DNA from: Lobosporangium transversale
Lineage: Eukaryota > Mortierellomycota > Mortierellomycetes > Mortierellales > Mortierellaceae
Direction: 5' to 3'
DNA length: 64,000 nucleotides
Assembly: GCF_002105155.1 (NCBI RefSeq)
Contig: NW_019028981.1
Coordinates: 722,501 to 786,500 of the forward strand
The position numbers and the translations under genes were made by a program. A model generated the notes under the pieces. That model was not told where the DNA came from and ran no database searches. It saw only the letters and a program-made list of their open reading frames with translations. Positions 33,041 through 43,933 of the stretch are shown in pieces (positions within the stretch are counted from its first letter, which is position 1; each line of letters opens with the position of its first letter).

Positions 33041-34304
33041 CGGTATATATATATATTTGTATAAACTGTTTCGTCATAGCGAAAATAATAACTAGCCCGC
33101 TTCATGGATGGATGGGTTCTTTACCTGAAGGAGATGGATGGATGAGGATGGGTTAAATATAAATAGTGAGAACAGAAGTGAAAACTGATTAAAAAAATAA
33201 CGATTTGAGATATTTTTTGAATTGAAATGAATGGAGGCTTGAGTTGCAAACAGCTCCATGGTTAGTTTAAAGGCCGCCATGGTACTAAGCACACCGGCCA
33301 TGGTTCTGATTACACCAATATGCCGATGGGTCTCATCTATCAGCACACCCTAGGAAAAGCCGACATTGTGCACTGAAACAGTCATCATACTCGCCAGTCA
33401 CTTTACCTCTGACTCTCGAACATTTATTTTTATCTCTCAGCTTGCTTAAGCTTATCATCCACAACGTCTTGAGCGAATCCGAGTGTTTGGTACCTACGGG
33501 ACCATGATGATAAAGGATGTAGTCTATGTTTGTGATAGACCCCAATAGGCTATGATTGAGAGCCCTGAACCAAGGGATGCTCTCCCTGGATACTATTCCG
33601 AGCCTTATGTTCAGTGATAGCCGAAATGGTTGGTCATATTAATAATGTGTAATGTGTGTATTAGACGAACCAAGCCTAGGAAGTAGCTTTTCCAACTTGT
33701 CAAGTATCTGAGCAAGACAAAGGCATAGATGTGGACCACTATCGAGTTATAACGTCTTTGATGGCATTTCAAGCGACTTCATAGAGAAAGAGATTGTTTA
33801 GTCTTGGCGTAGGTCCATTCCAGGAACAAGCTAAACTGTAGACATGTGCTAAGAGAGCACATCTCAGATTAAATGGGCATAGCAACGATGGACATGTACA
33901 CAAACATGTATAAAATATATAAACATGTATTTGTAGTTCACATGAGGGGATGAACTAATGCATAATAAACAAAGAGCTAAAATATGTCAGCACCCCGGTA
34001 ACCGACCAAAAAGAGCACGAATCGTGCCTCTGCTCCTCTCTCATTTCCTGTTCTTGGATGGAAAGCTTCCAAAATAAGATTATTTTTATTATTTTTTTAC
34101 GCCCATCCATCCTATCCACCCATTGGTAATTCTCCTGAGAAGATTCATTTTCTATTTAAACCCCACCTTCAGCTACGATTGACTCCACTCGACTCTGTTC
34201 TTCTTTCTCATTTCCCCTTTCACTAAATCTCATTCTCTCCTCCCTGTATTATTTACACATCTCACAGTACCAATCGCATTTACACATACACACACATACA
34301 TATC
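32936..34304. other. Spacer downstream of the pseudogene
   Basis: An A32 tract lies near 33007-33038, followed by TATATATATAT. A GATG-rich stretch at 33100-33155 gives tandem ATGGATGG units. No gene was seen. The last 200 bp are the promoter of the secreted protein, with TATTTAAA at 34153-34160 and a pyrimidine-rich leader. Confidence 0.6.
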
Positions 34305-35369
34305 ATGCTCGTCAACCTTGCTTCCATTGCAACTACAGTGCTTCTCCTTGGCTCAGTTATCTCAGCAGCCCCAGGCAATCCGGGCCAGATTGTCCAGATC
34401 AAGTCCGGTACCAACTGGTGCATGATGATGCCACCTGAGGAAGGCGGTGATATTGCTGCTAGTGAAGATTTTGCCATTGCCTTCTGCACCAACGAGGATG
34501 TCGATGCCCCTGGTGCCAAGATCTTCCCTCCCGGCTTCATTCAGTCGGCTAACTTTGCATCTGGCAAGGGTTACGTCCAGGTTACTGGCAAGATTGACCG
34601 TACTAAATACAGCTTGGCCGAGACTGACCAGGGTGGCCAATATGATATCAAGGCACCTGTTGGTAAATATATATATATATTTGAAATAATGAATATGTAA
34701 TAGTTGGAAATGATACTAACGGATTTGTTTATAATCTATTGAAGGATCGGCATGTGCTGGCTACAATCACTATGTAAATTTAATTGAGCCTCATTCCAAC
34801 ACTTATTGTATCCGTTGCTGTGATGAGAAGATGGATTGTAACATCGGTAAGAGGCTCTGTAGTATTTTTGATTTCAGAAGGATATAGTGTAGTTTCTTGT
34901 TTCTGATTAACACTCTCTATTGTATCTCTCTGTATTGTTTATCTGACCATTGTACTCTTCAAGGCAAATCTACTTTTGGTTGTGCATACATTATCCCTGG
35001 TGATTATTCTGGCCCGTCTGATCCTGATGTACCTGTAAGTCAGTTGACAACATGGACGCGTTCGACCTATAAAAAAGATTAAGAGAGACTTTTATTAATT
35101 TTCTTCGATCTATTCCATTTATTCCTGCACCAAAGAAGGTTTCTGCTCCTGTGACATCTACTACAGGTCCATCGTCTGTTGTGTCACCAACTGCCATTAC
35201 TACGGCCGTAACCCACGCATCCTCTTCTGTCAGCCCTGCCAGCACTACCGTCACTACCACCACGGTCAGTGCTTCATCTTCTCAAGGGACCAATGCTGCT
35301 GTTGCACAAAGCTACTCTGCTCCCATGCTTGGCGTTGCAGCCGTCGCAGCAGCAGTAATCCTTCTTTAA
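34305..35369 (+). CDS. Secreted Cys-rich protein with GPI-type C-terminus
   Basis: Four exons (34305-34662, 34745-34846, 34964-35034, 35139-35369) join in phase to 253 residues. The N-terminus MLVNLASIATTVLLLGSVIS is a signal peptide with a likely cleavage after Ala-Ala. The mature part has paired Cys residues: NWCMMM, AFCTNED, ACAGYNHY, YCIRCCDEKMDC, FGCAY. It is followed by a Ser/Thr/Val-rich stalk (SSVVSPTAITTAVTHASSSV) and a hydrophobic end, MLGVAAVAAAVILL, without a charged tail. This layout is that of a GPI-anchored cell-surface glycoprotein. Similar Cys-rich extracellular proteins are common in Mucoromycota. No enzymatic motif is visible. Codon use is biased in the first exon, suggesting strong expression. 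Confidence 0.8.
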
Positions 35370-36555
35370 TAAAACGTATGATGGTCACATTATTTATTTA
35401 CACCTAATAAACTTAATGAGGGGAGGACATAGATACACAGGTTATGTAATACACTAACCATCATATAAATGTGTACAGTATATTGGAATGTTATTTTTTA
35501 ATATAAAACAGATGCCTGCTCGTTTCGTGCAGAAGTGAGTCGAGACTTCTTGCCACTGGGGACAAATCTTCAAAAGGAGCAGCAACAGCAGAGCAGTCTT
35601 TGACAATAGACTAGGTTAAGGGAAACATAAGGTGTCCCCAAGGCAAATGGCCTCCAACGCAGAGAGAAAGAGAACAAGAACAAGAGCAAAAGAGAAGAGG
35701 GAAAAATAGGGAGGATAAATGGATTGCTTGGGTTGTGGACTACAGCTACGTGACTGTCACGTGCACGCGGCAAAATTCCGGGTAATTGATCCAATTTTAA
35801 TCGGAGCAAAAAAGATTCTTTCTTTCTTTCCATCTGTGAATCTGGCTAGTTGACTGACTAGATGTCTGGTTGTTTGTCTATCGTTTGATTGTCAAAAAGA
35901 AAAAGGAAGAAAGAAGAGGCGCAGGTTTCGTCCAATGCTGATAAACGAAAAACTCTTGACAGGCAAAATGATTAACCATACCTCGATTAAAAGAAGACTA
36001 GACTAGTCTATTAGTTTATCAGTCAGTGGGGTGTCCTGTGGCCTGTGGAGAGATTGTTGGTAAATGTTTCCATGAGGAGAAAAGAAAGAGCAAAGCACAA
36101 TGTGAGGGAAATGGTGAAAGAATAAACCCGGAAGAACTGATTAAACTAAATAAGCATGAGACAAGAACTCTATTTTTTTTTTTTTTCTCTTTCGGCTCAT
36201 TTTTCACTCTTTTTTTCCTCGCCGTCTCTCTTTTCATTTATTAAATTCCATCATTTCATCCATCGTACATTCAGAAGATTACACAGCTATCTTTCTTTTA
36301 CTTTATTTACGCATGCCTCTCTAGCATCAGACCCAACACCTCCTTAACCAAAGTATTACAACTCAAATCAAGCAACTAATATTAATAATTATAATAACAG
36401 TAACAACAGCACAACAACAACAACAACAACAACAAGAGTAATAACAATAATAAGAACAATAACAATAAAGCATCACTTCCTCCACTACAAACAATTATCC
36501 ATCGCCACCAACCACCCTCATTTACTTTATTCAGTTATAGTGTAGCCAATACCCA
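35370..36555. other. Intergenic region with E-box and CAA-rich leader
   Basis: A TCACGTG site (E-box-like) lies near 35757-35763. The 200 bp before 36556 hold CAA and AAT/AAC repeats, which is a long A-rich 5' leader for the Zn2Cys6 gene. Open frames here (for example 36026-36244 on both strands) show no coding character. Confidence 0.55.
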
Positions 36556-39500
36556 ATGGCTGATACTAAGCGCCTTAGGGTGTCCAAGGTCAATACTACT
36601 TACTATTGCTATACCATCACCGCTATTATTATTGCCATCTCGACAACGATGACTATATTTTTGATCTATAACTGAATCTAACATGAAAACAGATTTAAAT
36701 TTCTTCTCTTTACATTTAAATTACAATCAACAGGCATGCGACTCGTGCCGAAGAAAAAAAGTCAAATGTGGTAAGGGAACTAAAAAAGAAAAAAAAATCG
36801 ATTGAGACGATTACAACAACGATTACAGTAGGAATATTCAAGTCACTGAGCGCTTTTTGTCACTTTGTGTTAAACCCCTCTTGAATAGACGCCATCCACC
36901 CCCTTTGCACAAATTGTGAGACCTTCAATTATGAATGTAAGCACAGCTCTGTCAATTTTACTTAGAATTGTAATATGAAAGAGAAAGTCGATGTAATGCA
37001 AATCAATACAAGAGTCAAAGAAAAAAGAAAAAAGAAAAAAAAAAAAAAAAAAGGGTCTAGACCATGTCTGTTCACCTGAAGTGATCTATTTATGCTCGGT
37101 ACAATCTTTAGACTAACATCATTTTGATTCTCTTACGACTGCAGGCACATACAACGATCCAACCAAAAAGAGAGGCCCACCAAAGGGTAAGTAATCATGT
37201 TGGAATGTATCCAGTCTCGCATTTTTTGTTTAAAAAAAAAGTTCTCCCAAAGACTCACTCCCTGCATCTGCTAACGACTTCAGGTAAAATTGTCCCCATG
37301 ATGACAGGCTATATCGAGGCCATAGAAGCGCGCCTCCATCGTATGGAGGGCCTTTTGGGCGGACTGGTCAAGGACAAGGATCCACGTGCTGAAATTGTGC
37401 GTGCCGAACTGGACGCTATGGCTCGAGAAGCGGAAATGACGGGACTAAAGCTGAGAAGATCCAAGGCTTACGAGGAAATTAATCATGTAAGTAGCTTCTA
37501 TTGACTAATTTACTTTCTACGATCAATATCTTCTTTTAACACCTTTTTTTTTCCCCTTCAAGGTAATCACAAGTGCTGGGTCTTCTAGTTCGTCTGCAGG
37601 AAAGAATGTGGCCCCATCGCCAGGATCTAGCTCATCTTCTTCGACTTCTCGACCTTTACACCAACAACAGCAACTTCATCGCCCTCTACCGGGAAACCAC
37701 GTTTCATCGAGTCGCCAAACAACACAATCTTCGACCCAGACTTTTACTTCTCACGTGAATTCTTCCGCGCATCCGGATACCAATACCACACAAGGATCTA
37801 ACTCCAGTCGTAATCAACCGCATATCCAACTTTCATCAGTAACGGCGATATCTCGCTCGAACCACTATCAATCATATGAAAATTCGCGCCATCCGCTGCC
37901 ATCATCATCTTCTTCAAGTCTTCAGCGTCCTCAGAATGCACCACAACCACAACGTCTTCCAGCTCACTCCTCTCATGGTGTCAACTCCAATTACCACAAC
38001 CAGCATCAACCTCATTTCTCCCCACAGCCACCACAGCATCAGCAGCATCAGCATCGGCAATCGCAGCAAAAGTCCTCGCATTCACCTTATTCATCAAACT
38101 ATAGTGAGGCTAGGCCCACAGGCTCAAATCAGTCTCTTGGCTACACAGATAGTCGCATGTCACAAAATCATCTTCGACCAGGCTCACATGTTACACAATC
38201 ACATCATTCAAGCCATACCTTGCACGAGTCAGATCGTCAACGGACCCTCACCACTAACGGTGGAAGCAACAGCAGTTTCAATATGAGTCATCGACACAGC
38301 TTTAGTAACGGTAGCAGTCATAGCAGCCAAGAAATGGATTCACATCGCCTAGTTACACACAGACCGTCTTTGACGACCCATCCACTCTCCAACCCCTTGA
38401 CAGGATACATGCATATTCCGGAAACTAATAGCAAGGACGTAGCGCTGATCATGCCATCGATTGACGTTATCGACCATCTACTGGAAGTGCACTTTCGCTC
38501 AATTCACCCTGTTTTACCCATGCTTCATGCACGTACGATTTTGGATCAAATCCGCCAAAGTGAATCACCTCCTTCTCATTTATTGTTTGCCATTCTGGGC
38601 CTTGCATCTCGCTTTAGTGATAATACTGCATTCCGCACTCCCCAACATGGTGTGGAACGGCCCCCTTGTACCATCTTTTACGAAAGGGCAAAGTTTTTCA
38701 TGAAAGACGAGTACGACAACTCTCAAATCGCCACTATCCAGACTCTCCTTCTGATGGCTATACAGCAAATGGGATTCTGCGAAAGCCAGCGTGCTTGGTT
38801 ATATGTGGGAATGGCAATTCGGATGGCGCAAGATCTGGGTCTCAATAAAGAGCCGTCGGAGCAGGAGTACAACAGAAATAGGTTGCAATGTGAATTACGC
38901 AAACGGACGTGGTGGTCTCTTTATGTGGTTGATCGACTTATATGTGCTGGTCTTGGAAGGTAATCAGATCAGGAGGCTTGTTTATTCATTTATTGTTTTT
39001 ATTCTTGCATTCGGTTTACGCTAACACTGTACAGTAATGATTAGACCTCTAACGATCATGCACAAGGACTGTGAAACTGGGTTCCCTCAGAATGAAGATG
39101 AGGAAGTTGATTTTACCACAGGAAGGACGGTGCTCTCTCGACCAGCAACTATTGCCAACTTTATCCACCTGCTGACCTTGTCCAAGATTCAGGGCGACAT
39201 TCTGGAATTTATCAAGGCTAAACACTGCACTCCTTTAAAATCTAACAAAAGTAGCAGCAAAAATTCCGCATTTATCCAAAACTTCGAGAATGGATTTGAT
39301 CAGGATCGAGAGAGTTGCGTGGATACAAGTGATGCAGTGTTCTCTGCACTTGACAAGGCCCTGACAGAATGGCGTCAGAATCTACCAGAGTCATTGCAAA
39401 TCCCTACAGCATATTCACCGCGCTATGGTCTTTTCCTTCACCTTACCTTCAACACACTTGTCATCCTACTTCACCGGCCTGAAATGTCTACGTCTCCCAC

Positions 39501-41085
39501 ATCGGCCTCATTGTGCGTACAAGCCGCAGCTACTATTTCAGATATTACCGAGATACTCATGGACACCGAGGCTCTCACATCCATGTTCATCAGCTGCCTG
39601 TATGCCATTTTTTCGGCAGGCATTGTCCATTTCATGAACATTCCGAGCGTTCGCAAGCCAAGCAAATCGTCTTTCCCTAGTCCCGTACTGTCTGCTTCCA
39701 ATGAGACTCTGTCTAATCACACGATCAATGCCAAAACTAATTTGAAGCGTTGTATTGATGCTCTCAAGTTCTTGGCTAACCATTGGGTCAGCGCTGCTCG
39801 CCGAGCCAAGGTATTGGAAGATCTATTGGATTTGAAACATGTCAGCTTAAAGGACCTTGAAGTTGACACGTTCAAAATGTCACCGGTTGGACCATCTTGG
39901 GTGTTGGAATCTCAATACAAGGATGCGTTGGTTGGCCCACGAGAATGCCAGGACAAACTTCGGCAGCAATGTCGCTCCAAAGTTATGGCAATTCAATCTT
40001 TATTAGTTAATGATGACGAGTTCAATAAGATGCAGCACCGCAGAAGCATTAGCTTCCCTGATCACAATATGGATATTGAATTAGAACATATCGAGGAAAG
40101 CTCACAGGTACAGGTACAGGAACCAGTTAACAAGGGCGACGATAACGTGGAGCAGGGATTTCGAGTGCAGGAAGACGCAGCTATGAATCAATCGAAATCT
40201 AGTGCATCGTCATCTCCGGCCATGTCAAACCGACCACCACCATCCATGGTTGGCCTGGGTGCTCAATCCCCGGTCCAAACTGAGCCATCGGTATCATCGC
40301 CTTCACCGGGTCGTACGGACACCACCATCACTCAGACTTTGGAATCCGATTCAGAGTTGGTGCACTCAACTATCAGTCCCAACATGTTTGAAAGCTCTAC
40401 AGGAGATAACAACAGCAGCAGCAAGAGGGTCAAGGCACAAGAGAGCGGTCTGTTGACCCCTATAACTGTGAGAGCACTAGCGCACGGGACCACTTCGCCT
40501 CAATTGGATGATGCACGTCGCAAGTCGGAGGCAACAAGTCCACTGGCGAATGAAAAGAATACGAGCAGTACTATCGTGCCATCACTCGCATCGGGTAGTC
40601 AAGGAGCCATGTTGGATCCATTTTCCATGCCTAGTAGCATCTCATTTCCAGACTGGAGCAATGACCGACGGCCTAGCAGTGCTGATGTGAACAGATCATC
40701 TGGAGCTCAACCTAGTAGTCAGTTCAACACAGTCTGGACCACAGATTCGCTAACACAGCGTACTACTGCCAGATCAGCTGCATCGTCGCCTATGATCTCA
40801 TCAAGCGGTATTATGGGAAGCGATAATAAGAAGACAGCTGCTCCTAACCATACGCCTAACACAAGTATAAATATAAGCGCTCAGCCTCTCCCGCTTAACA
40901 GCGAGCCAAACACATACGCCTTGTCTGTTTCTAAAGCAAGCGAGCAGCGCGAAGATCAAGACCTCGTCTGGCACGACATGCCTCCAACCCTTGGTCTTGA
41001 TGAATGGACAGCCTATATTGGAGCTTTAATGATGCGTTGGCTCTATGCTTCTGGACAATCTTCCCCACGCTCGAATGTATCATAA
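36556..41085 (+). CDS. Zn2Cys6 fungal transcription factor with fungal_trans domain
   Basis: Seven exons (36556-36588, 36734-36770, 36889-36936, 37145-37186, 37308-37486, 37563-38959, 39045-41085) join exactly in phase to 1258 residues. The DNA-binding domain at residues 12-40 is split over three introns: ACDSCRRKKVKCD, PLCTNCETFNYECTYND, then KKRGPPKGYIEAIEARL leading into a short dimerisation helix. A Ser/His/Gln-rich linker follows (residues about 115-410). The fungal_trans regulatory domain spans about 410-750: DHLLEVHFRSIHPVLPMLHA, FAILGLASRFSDN, RAWLYVGMAIRMAQDLGLN, RTWWSLYVVDRLICAGLGRP. The C-terminal 300 residues are Ser-rich and disordered. It should be a nuclear regulator of metabolism. 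The inducer and targets are not evident. It converges with VMS1, leaving 184 bp. Confidence 0.92.
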
Positions 41086-41104
41086 TGGGAAGCAACTTTT
41101 TATA

Positions 41105-41151
<47 letters not shown>

Positions 41152-41269
41152 TTGATTTATCAATGTATTATTAGTAAGATCTTCCATTGTACCATGCATG
41201 GAAATAAATCAAGGAGCATGAATCAATATTTTTTAAGATTTCTCAACCATTCTTTGATATTTTATTGAA

Positions 41270-43933
41270 TTATGCAGGGCCTTTGGCAACACATTCTGTG
41301 GTGCAAAATTTGCGCCCAAATTTGTCAAATGGTGTCAAGTCATTTAGACTCTTACCACAGGTCACACAAATATTCTTGCCCTCTTGGACAGCTCTACGAA
41401 TGGTCTCTGCTTGACGCATGGCGGCCATACGAGCTTCTGCAGCATTAGCGCGTCGCTCACGTTCTAGACGCATCCGCATTTCGGGTGATAGATTTGAATG
41501 GGCGGCTGAAACACTGGCCATGTTCTTGGCCAATAGACTGGGCGGTGATGTTGATGATGTCACCGTTAGCCTAGAGGCTGAGTTATGTTCAACAGGGATC
41601 TTAGATCGGCTTGGCTCTTTCGTCTTTTTTCGCTCACGCTCCGCTTCCAATACCTTGCGTGCCTTTTCTTTAGCCTTTCTCTCCTGCTCTGCCTCCATCT
41701 CTGGTGTGAGTGCAGAAGGAACATGTGCCTGTCCAACCCAGTCCCATGCCTCTGGTAGTAATGCCATGGCTCTTCTGAAAGCATTTCGTGTCTCTTTATC
41801 CTTGGCAACGTCGTATGCAGTTAATGAACTGGTACCGAGCGAGAGCGATTTGTTTTCAGAATCATCCTGTCCACTATCATTGTCATGTCCTGATATGGTT
41901 GAGGTGATCGTCGGGTCAGCCATATGCTTCTCCAATAACGCCTTGACAACTTGAGCTTGGCCGTGGTGAGAAGCTACATGCAATATGGTGGGTGTCCTAC
42001 GAATATCGTATTCTGTACTGGTTGTCAACGGCAGAGGCTGCGAGACATCAATACCATACTTCTGAATATGATTCGACATGGCTTCAGCGCGACCCTTTTT
42101 GACTAACTCGACTAGTTTGATCAGCTCAGGGGATGGGCTGGATGTCGTCATAGTTGGCTGCTTTGCCTTCTTACCACCCTCCAGCAGTGATGTAGCTCTT
42201 GCTTGAGAATTTCGCAATGCTCGTTCAAGCGCCTCCTGCTCTTCCAACTCTTTCTGCTTCAATGCTTCCGGACTGAGAACAGAGACCTTGACTGTAGTTA
42301 GCTCCAGATAGGCGCGTTTGAGCTCAGAGAGGGTAGGCCGTCTTGTCATAAAGGGGATGGAACGAAGACGCCCTTGTCGGTCTGCAGTAGAGATCACCGA
42401 ATTTTCAAAAAATAGAACCCGGCGGTTGTTTCCAGGAGAATGAACAAAGACACATTCACTTTGCTGGATCCAGTGAGACCAACCCTCAAGCAATTCACGG
42501 ACTTCAAGTTTCAATGCTTCTTCGTTATACATGCGCACACGTGCTCCTGCGGAATTGGCGATCCCATGCGATCCCTGCGAACCTCCTTGCTGACGTCGGA
42601 CTAGAATAAATATATATTGTACAGACAATGAGTCAGGTTCTGAATGGCAGGAAAAAAAAAAAAAAAAAAAAAAAAGCCCTAGATTGAATTGTTTACCTGT
42701 ATAGCGATGAAATGTTTTATGGGCAATAACTTTCATATCACGGCCATGTGATGAAACTTGGCCTGCAAGGTCCATAACCATGCCTGCAAAGTGGCCTCCT
42801 CCAATCATGATCAGAGTCCATAGTCGTGCCTGATGGGGAGGATTAGCAGAAGCATTCTGCTTCTGCTTGGCCTGCTTCTGATATTTGATCCAGTCGGGCT
42901 CATACTCCACCTCTTCTTCCTCTTCTTCTTCCTGTCCATCTTCTTGTCCTCTCTCACCCATATTCATGCCGAGGTTTTGAACATTGTTCTGTGCTTGCGA
43001 ATCCTGCTGTGCCGCAACAGTTTCAATTGAATCTACAAGTGGTGTACCAGCGCTTTGATCTATCTGTTCATCAATTGCAGGAAGAGCCTCCTTTGGATCT
43101 TCTGCAGTAACTGCCGCTGCCGCTAGTCTCCTAGCTTCTCTTCTCGCCTTGTTGTTTTTCTTTTTATTGACTGGTGGTGGTATATCGAATTGGAGCGACT
43201 GAAGGTATGCCACTATATTTTCACATTGGCCTTTATTAGGCAGCGCGTTCTTATAGATGCCCAGACGCACAGTGTCATTGTAAAGTGAGGAGGTGAACCA
43301 GATCAAAGGTGACGAGCAAGATTCCCGGAACTGTTGATCAGCACGCTGCCGTTGATAAATCATGAGAGGGTCTTGCTCACGTGCTTCCTGGCCTTCTTTG
43401 ACGGACAATTCGATTTTCTTCATCAATGAGCTGATTCTGCCCGTTGCTCCGTCGTTGTTGAGGTCTGAATAATAATCACTGTCATCAGTATCTGATCCGG
43501 AAATGCTTGAAAGATCTTGGATCATATTTTCAAATTGGGCTTCTGAGATGGGTTTGGCCTGTTTATTCAAAAGCTGTTGTTTGAGATTGTACCGGTGCCA
43601 ATCAAGCTTGACATGCTCGCGTTGTTTTTCGACGCTCTCAAACTGAGTAATTCCACAGATACGGCAAGAGGGAGCTGCTGAGTCAAGGCTGGTGGGAACA
43701 GGTGTTGCAACAGTATCTGAGCCGTAGGTTTGATTAACAGCAGTATTTATAGTATGATTCTCCAACAAAGGATCTGATTTAAGAATCTCGGATTGAGAAT
43801 TCAAACTGAGCGAAGAAATGATTTCTGGTGGCAAGAAAAAGATCGAAAGAGGTGCTGATGGCATTGCTAATTTTGCTGTTGGTGACACAGCATGGTCATG
43901 TTCAGTTGTGCTATGGATCTTGTGTTGTGACAT
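41270..43933 (-). CDS. VMS1: Vms1/ANKZF1 peptidyl-tRNA endonuclease of ribosome quality control
   Basis: Two exons, split by a 96-bp intron (42601-42696), encode 855 residues from the ATG at 43933. Upstream in-frame codons are non-ATG, so this Met is preferred. Vms1/ANKZF1 cleaves the CCA end of peptidyl-tRNA on stalled 60S subunits and protects mitochondria from CAT-tailed proteins. The order of parts fits: a zinc finger CRICGITQFESVEKQREHVK with HRYN; a VLRF1 domain with MIGGGHFAGMVMDL and RRQQGGSQGSHGIANSAGA, which contains the conserved catalytic Gln of the family; ankyrin-type repeats ILHVASHHGQAQVVKALLEK; a charged coiled coil; and a C-terminal treble-clef finger CVTCGKSLNDLTPFD...FCTTEC. 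The C-terminal VCP-interacting motif normally lies in the coiled coil (RMRLERERRANAAEARMAAM). The intron is a multiple of three without stops and carries an A25 tract on the plus strand. Confidence 0.93.
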   Translation of the reverse strand: MSQHKIHSTTEHDHAVSPTAKLAMPSAPLSIFFLPPEIISSLSLNSQSEILKSDPLLENHTINTAVNQTYGSDTVATPVPTSLDSAAPSCRICGITQFESVEKQREHVKLDWHRYNLKQQLLNKQAKPISEAQFENMIQDLSSISGSDTDDSDYYSDLNNDGATGRISSLMKKIELSVKEGQEAREQDPLMIYQRQRADQQFRESCSSPLIWFTSSLYNDTVRLGIYKNALPNKGQCENIVAYLQSLQFDIPPPVNKKKNNKARREARRLAAAAVTAEDPKEALPAIDEQIDQSAGTPLVDSIETVAAQQDSQAQNNVQNLGMNMGERGQEDGQEEEEEEEVEYEPDWIKYQKQAKQKQNASANPPHQARLWTLIMIGGGHFAGMVMDLAGQVSSHGRDMKVIAHKTFHRYTGKQFNLGLFFFFFFFSCHSEPDSLSVQYIFILVRRQQGGSQGSHGIANSAGARVRMYNEEALKLEVRELLEGWSHWIQQSECVFVHSPGNNRRVLFFENSVISTADRQGRLRSIPFMTRRPTLSELKRAYLELTTVKVSVLSPEALKQKELEEQEALERALRNSQARATSLLEGGKKAKQPTMTTSSPSPELIKLVELVKKGRAEAMSNHIQKYGIDVSQPLPLTTSTEYDIRRTPTILHVASHHGQAQVVKALLEKHMADPTITSTISGHDNDSGQDDSENKSLSLGTSSLTAYDVAKDKETRNAFRRAMALLPEAWDWVGQAHVPSALTPEMEAEQERKAKEKARKVLEAERERKKTKEPSRSKIPVEHNSASRLTVTSSTSPPSLLAKNMASVSAAHSNLSPEMRMRLERERRANAAEARMAAMRQAETIRRAVQEGKNICVTCGKSLNDLTPFDKFGRKFCTTECVAKGPA

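Noticed and set aside
37285-37307. Earlier acceptor giving KIVPMMT before YIEAIEAR in the Zn2Cys6 gene
   Set aside because: The AG at 37306-37307 gives RGPPKGYIEAIEARL, which fits the family pattern better with correct phase.
39025-39045. Acceptor at ACAG|TAATGATTAG for the Zn2Cys6 gene
   Set aside because: It would introduce an immediate stop. The AG at 39043-39044 keeps frame and gives the family-typical GLGRPLTI.
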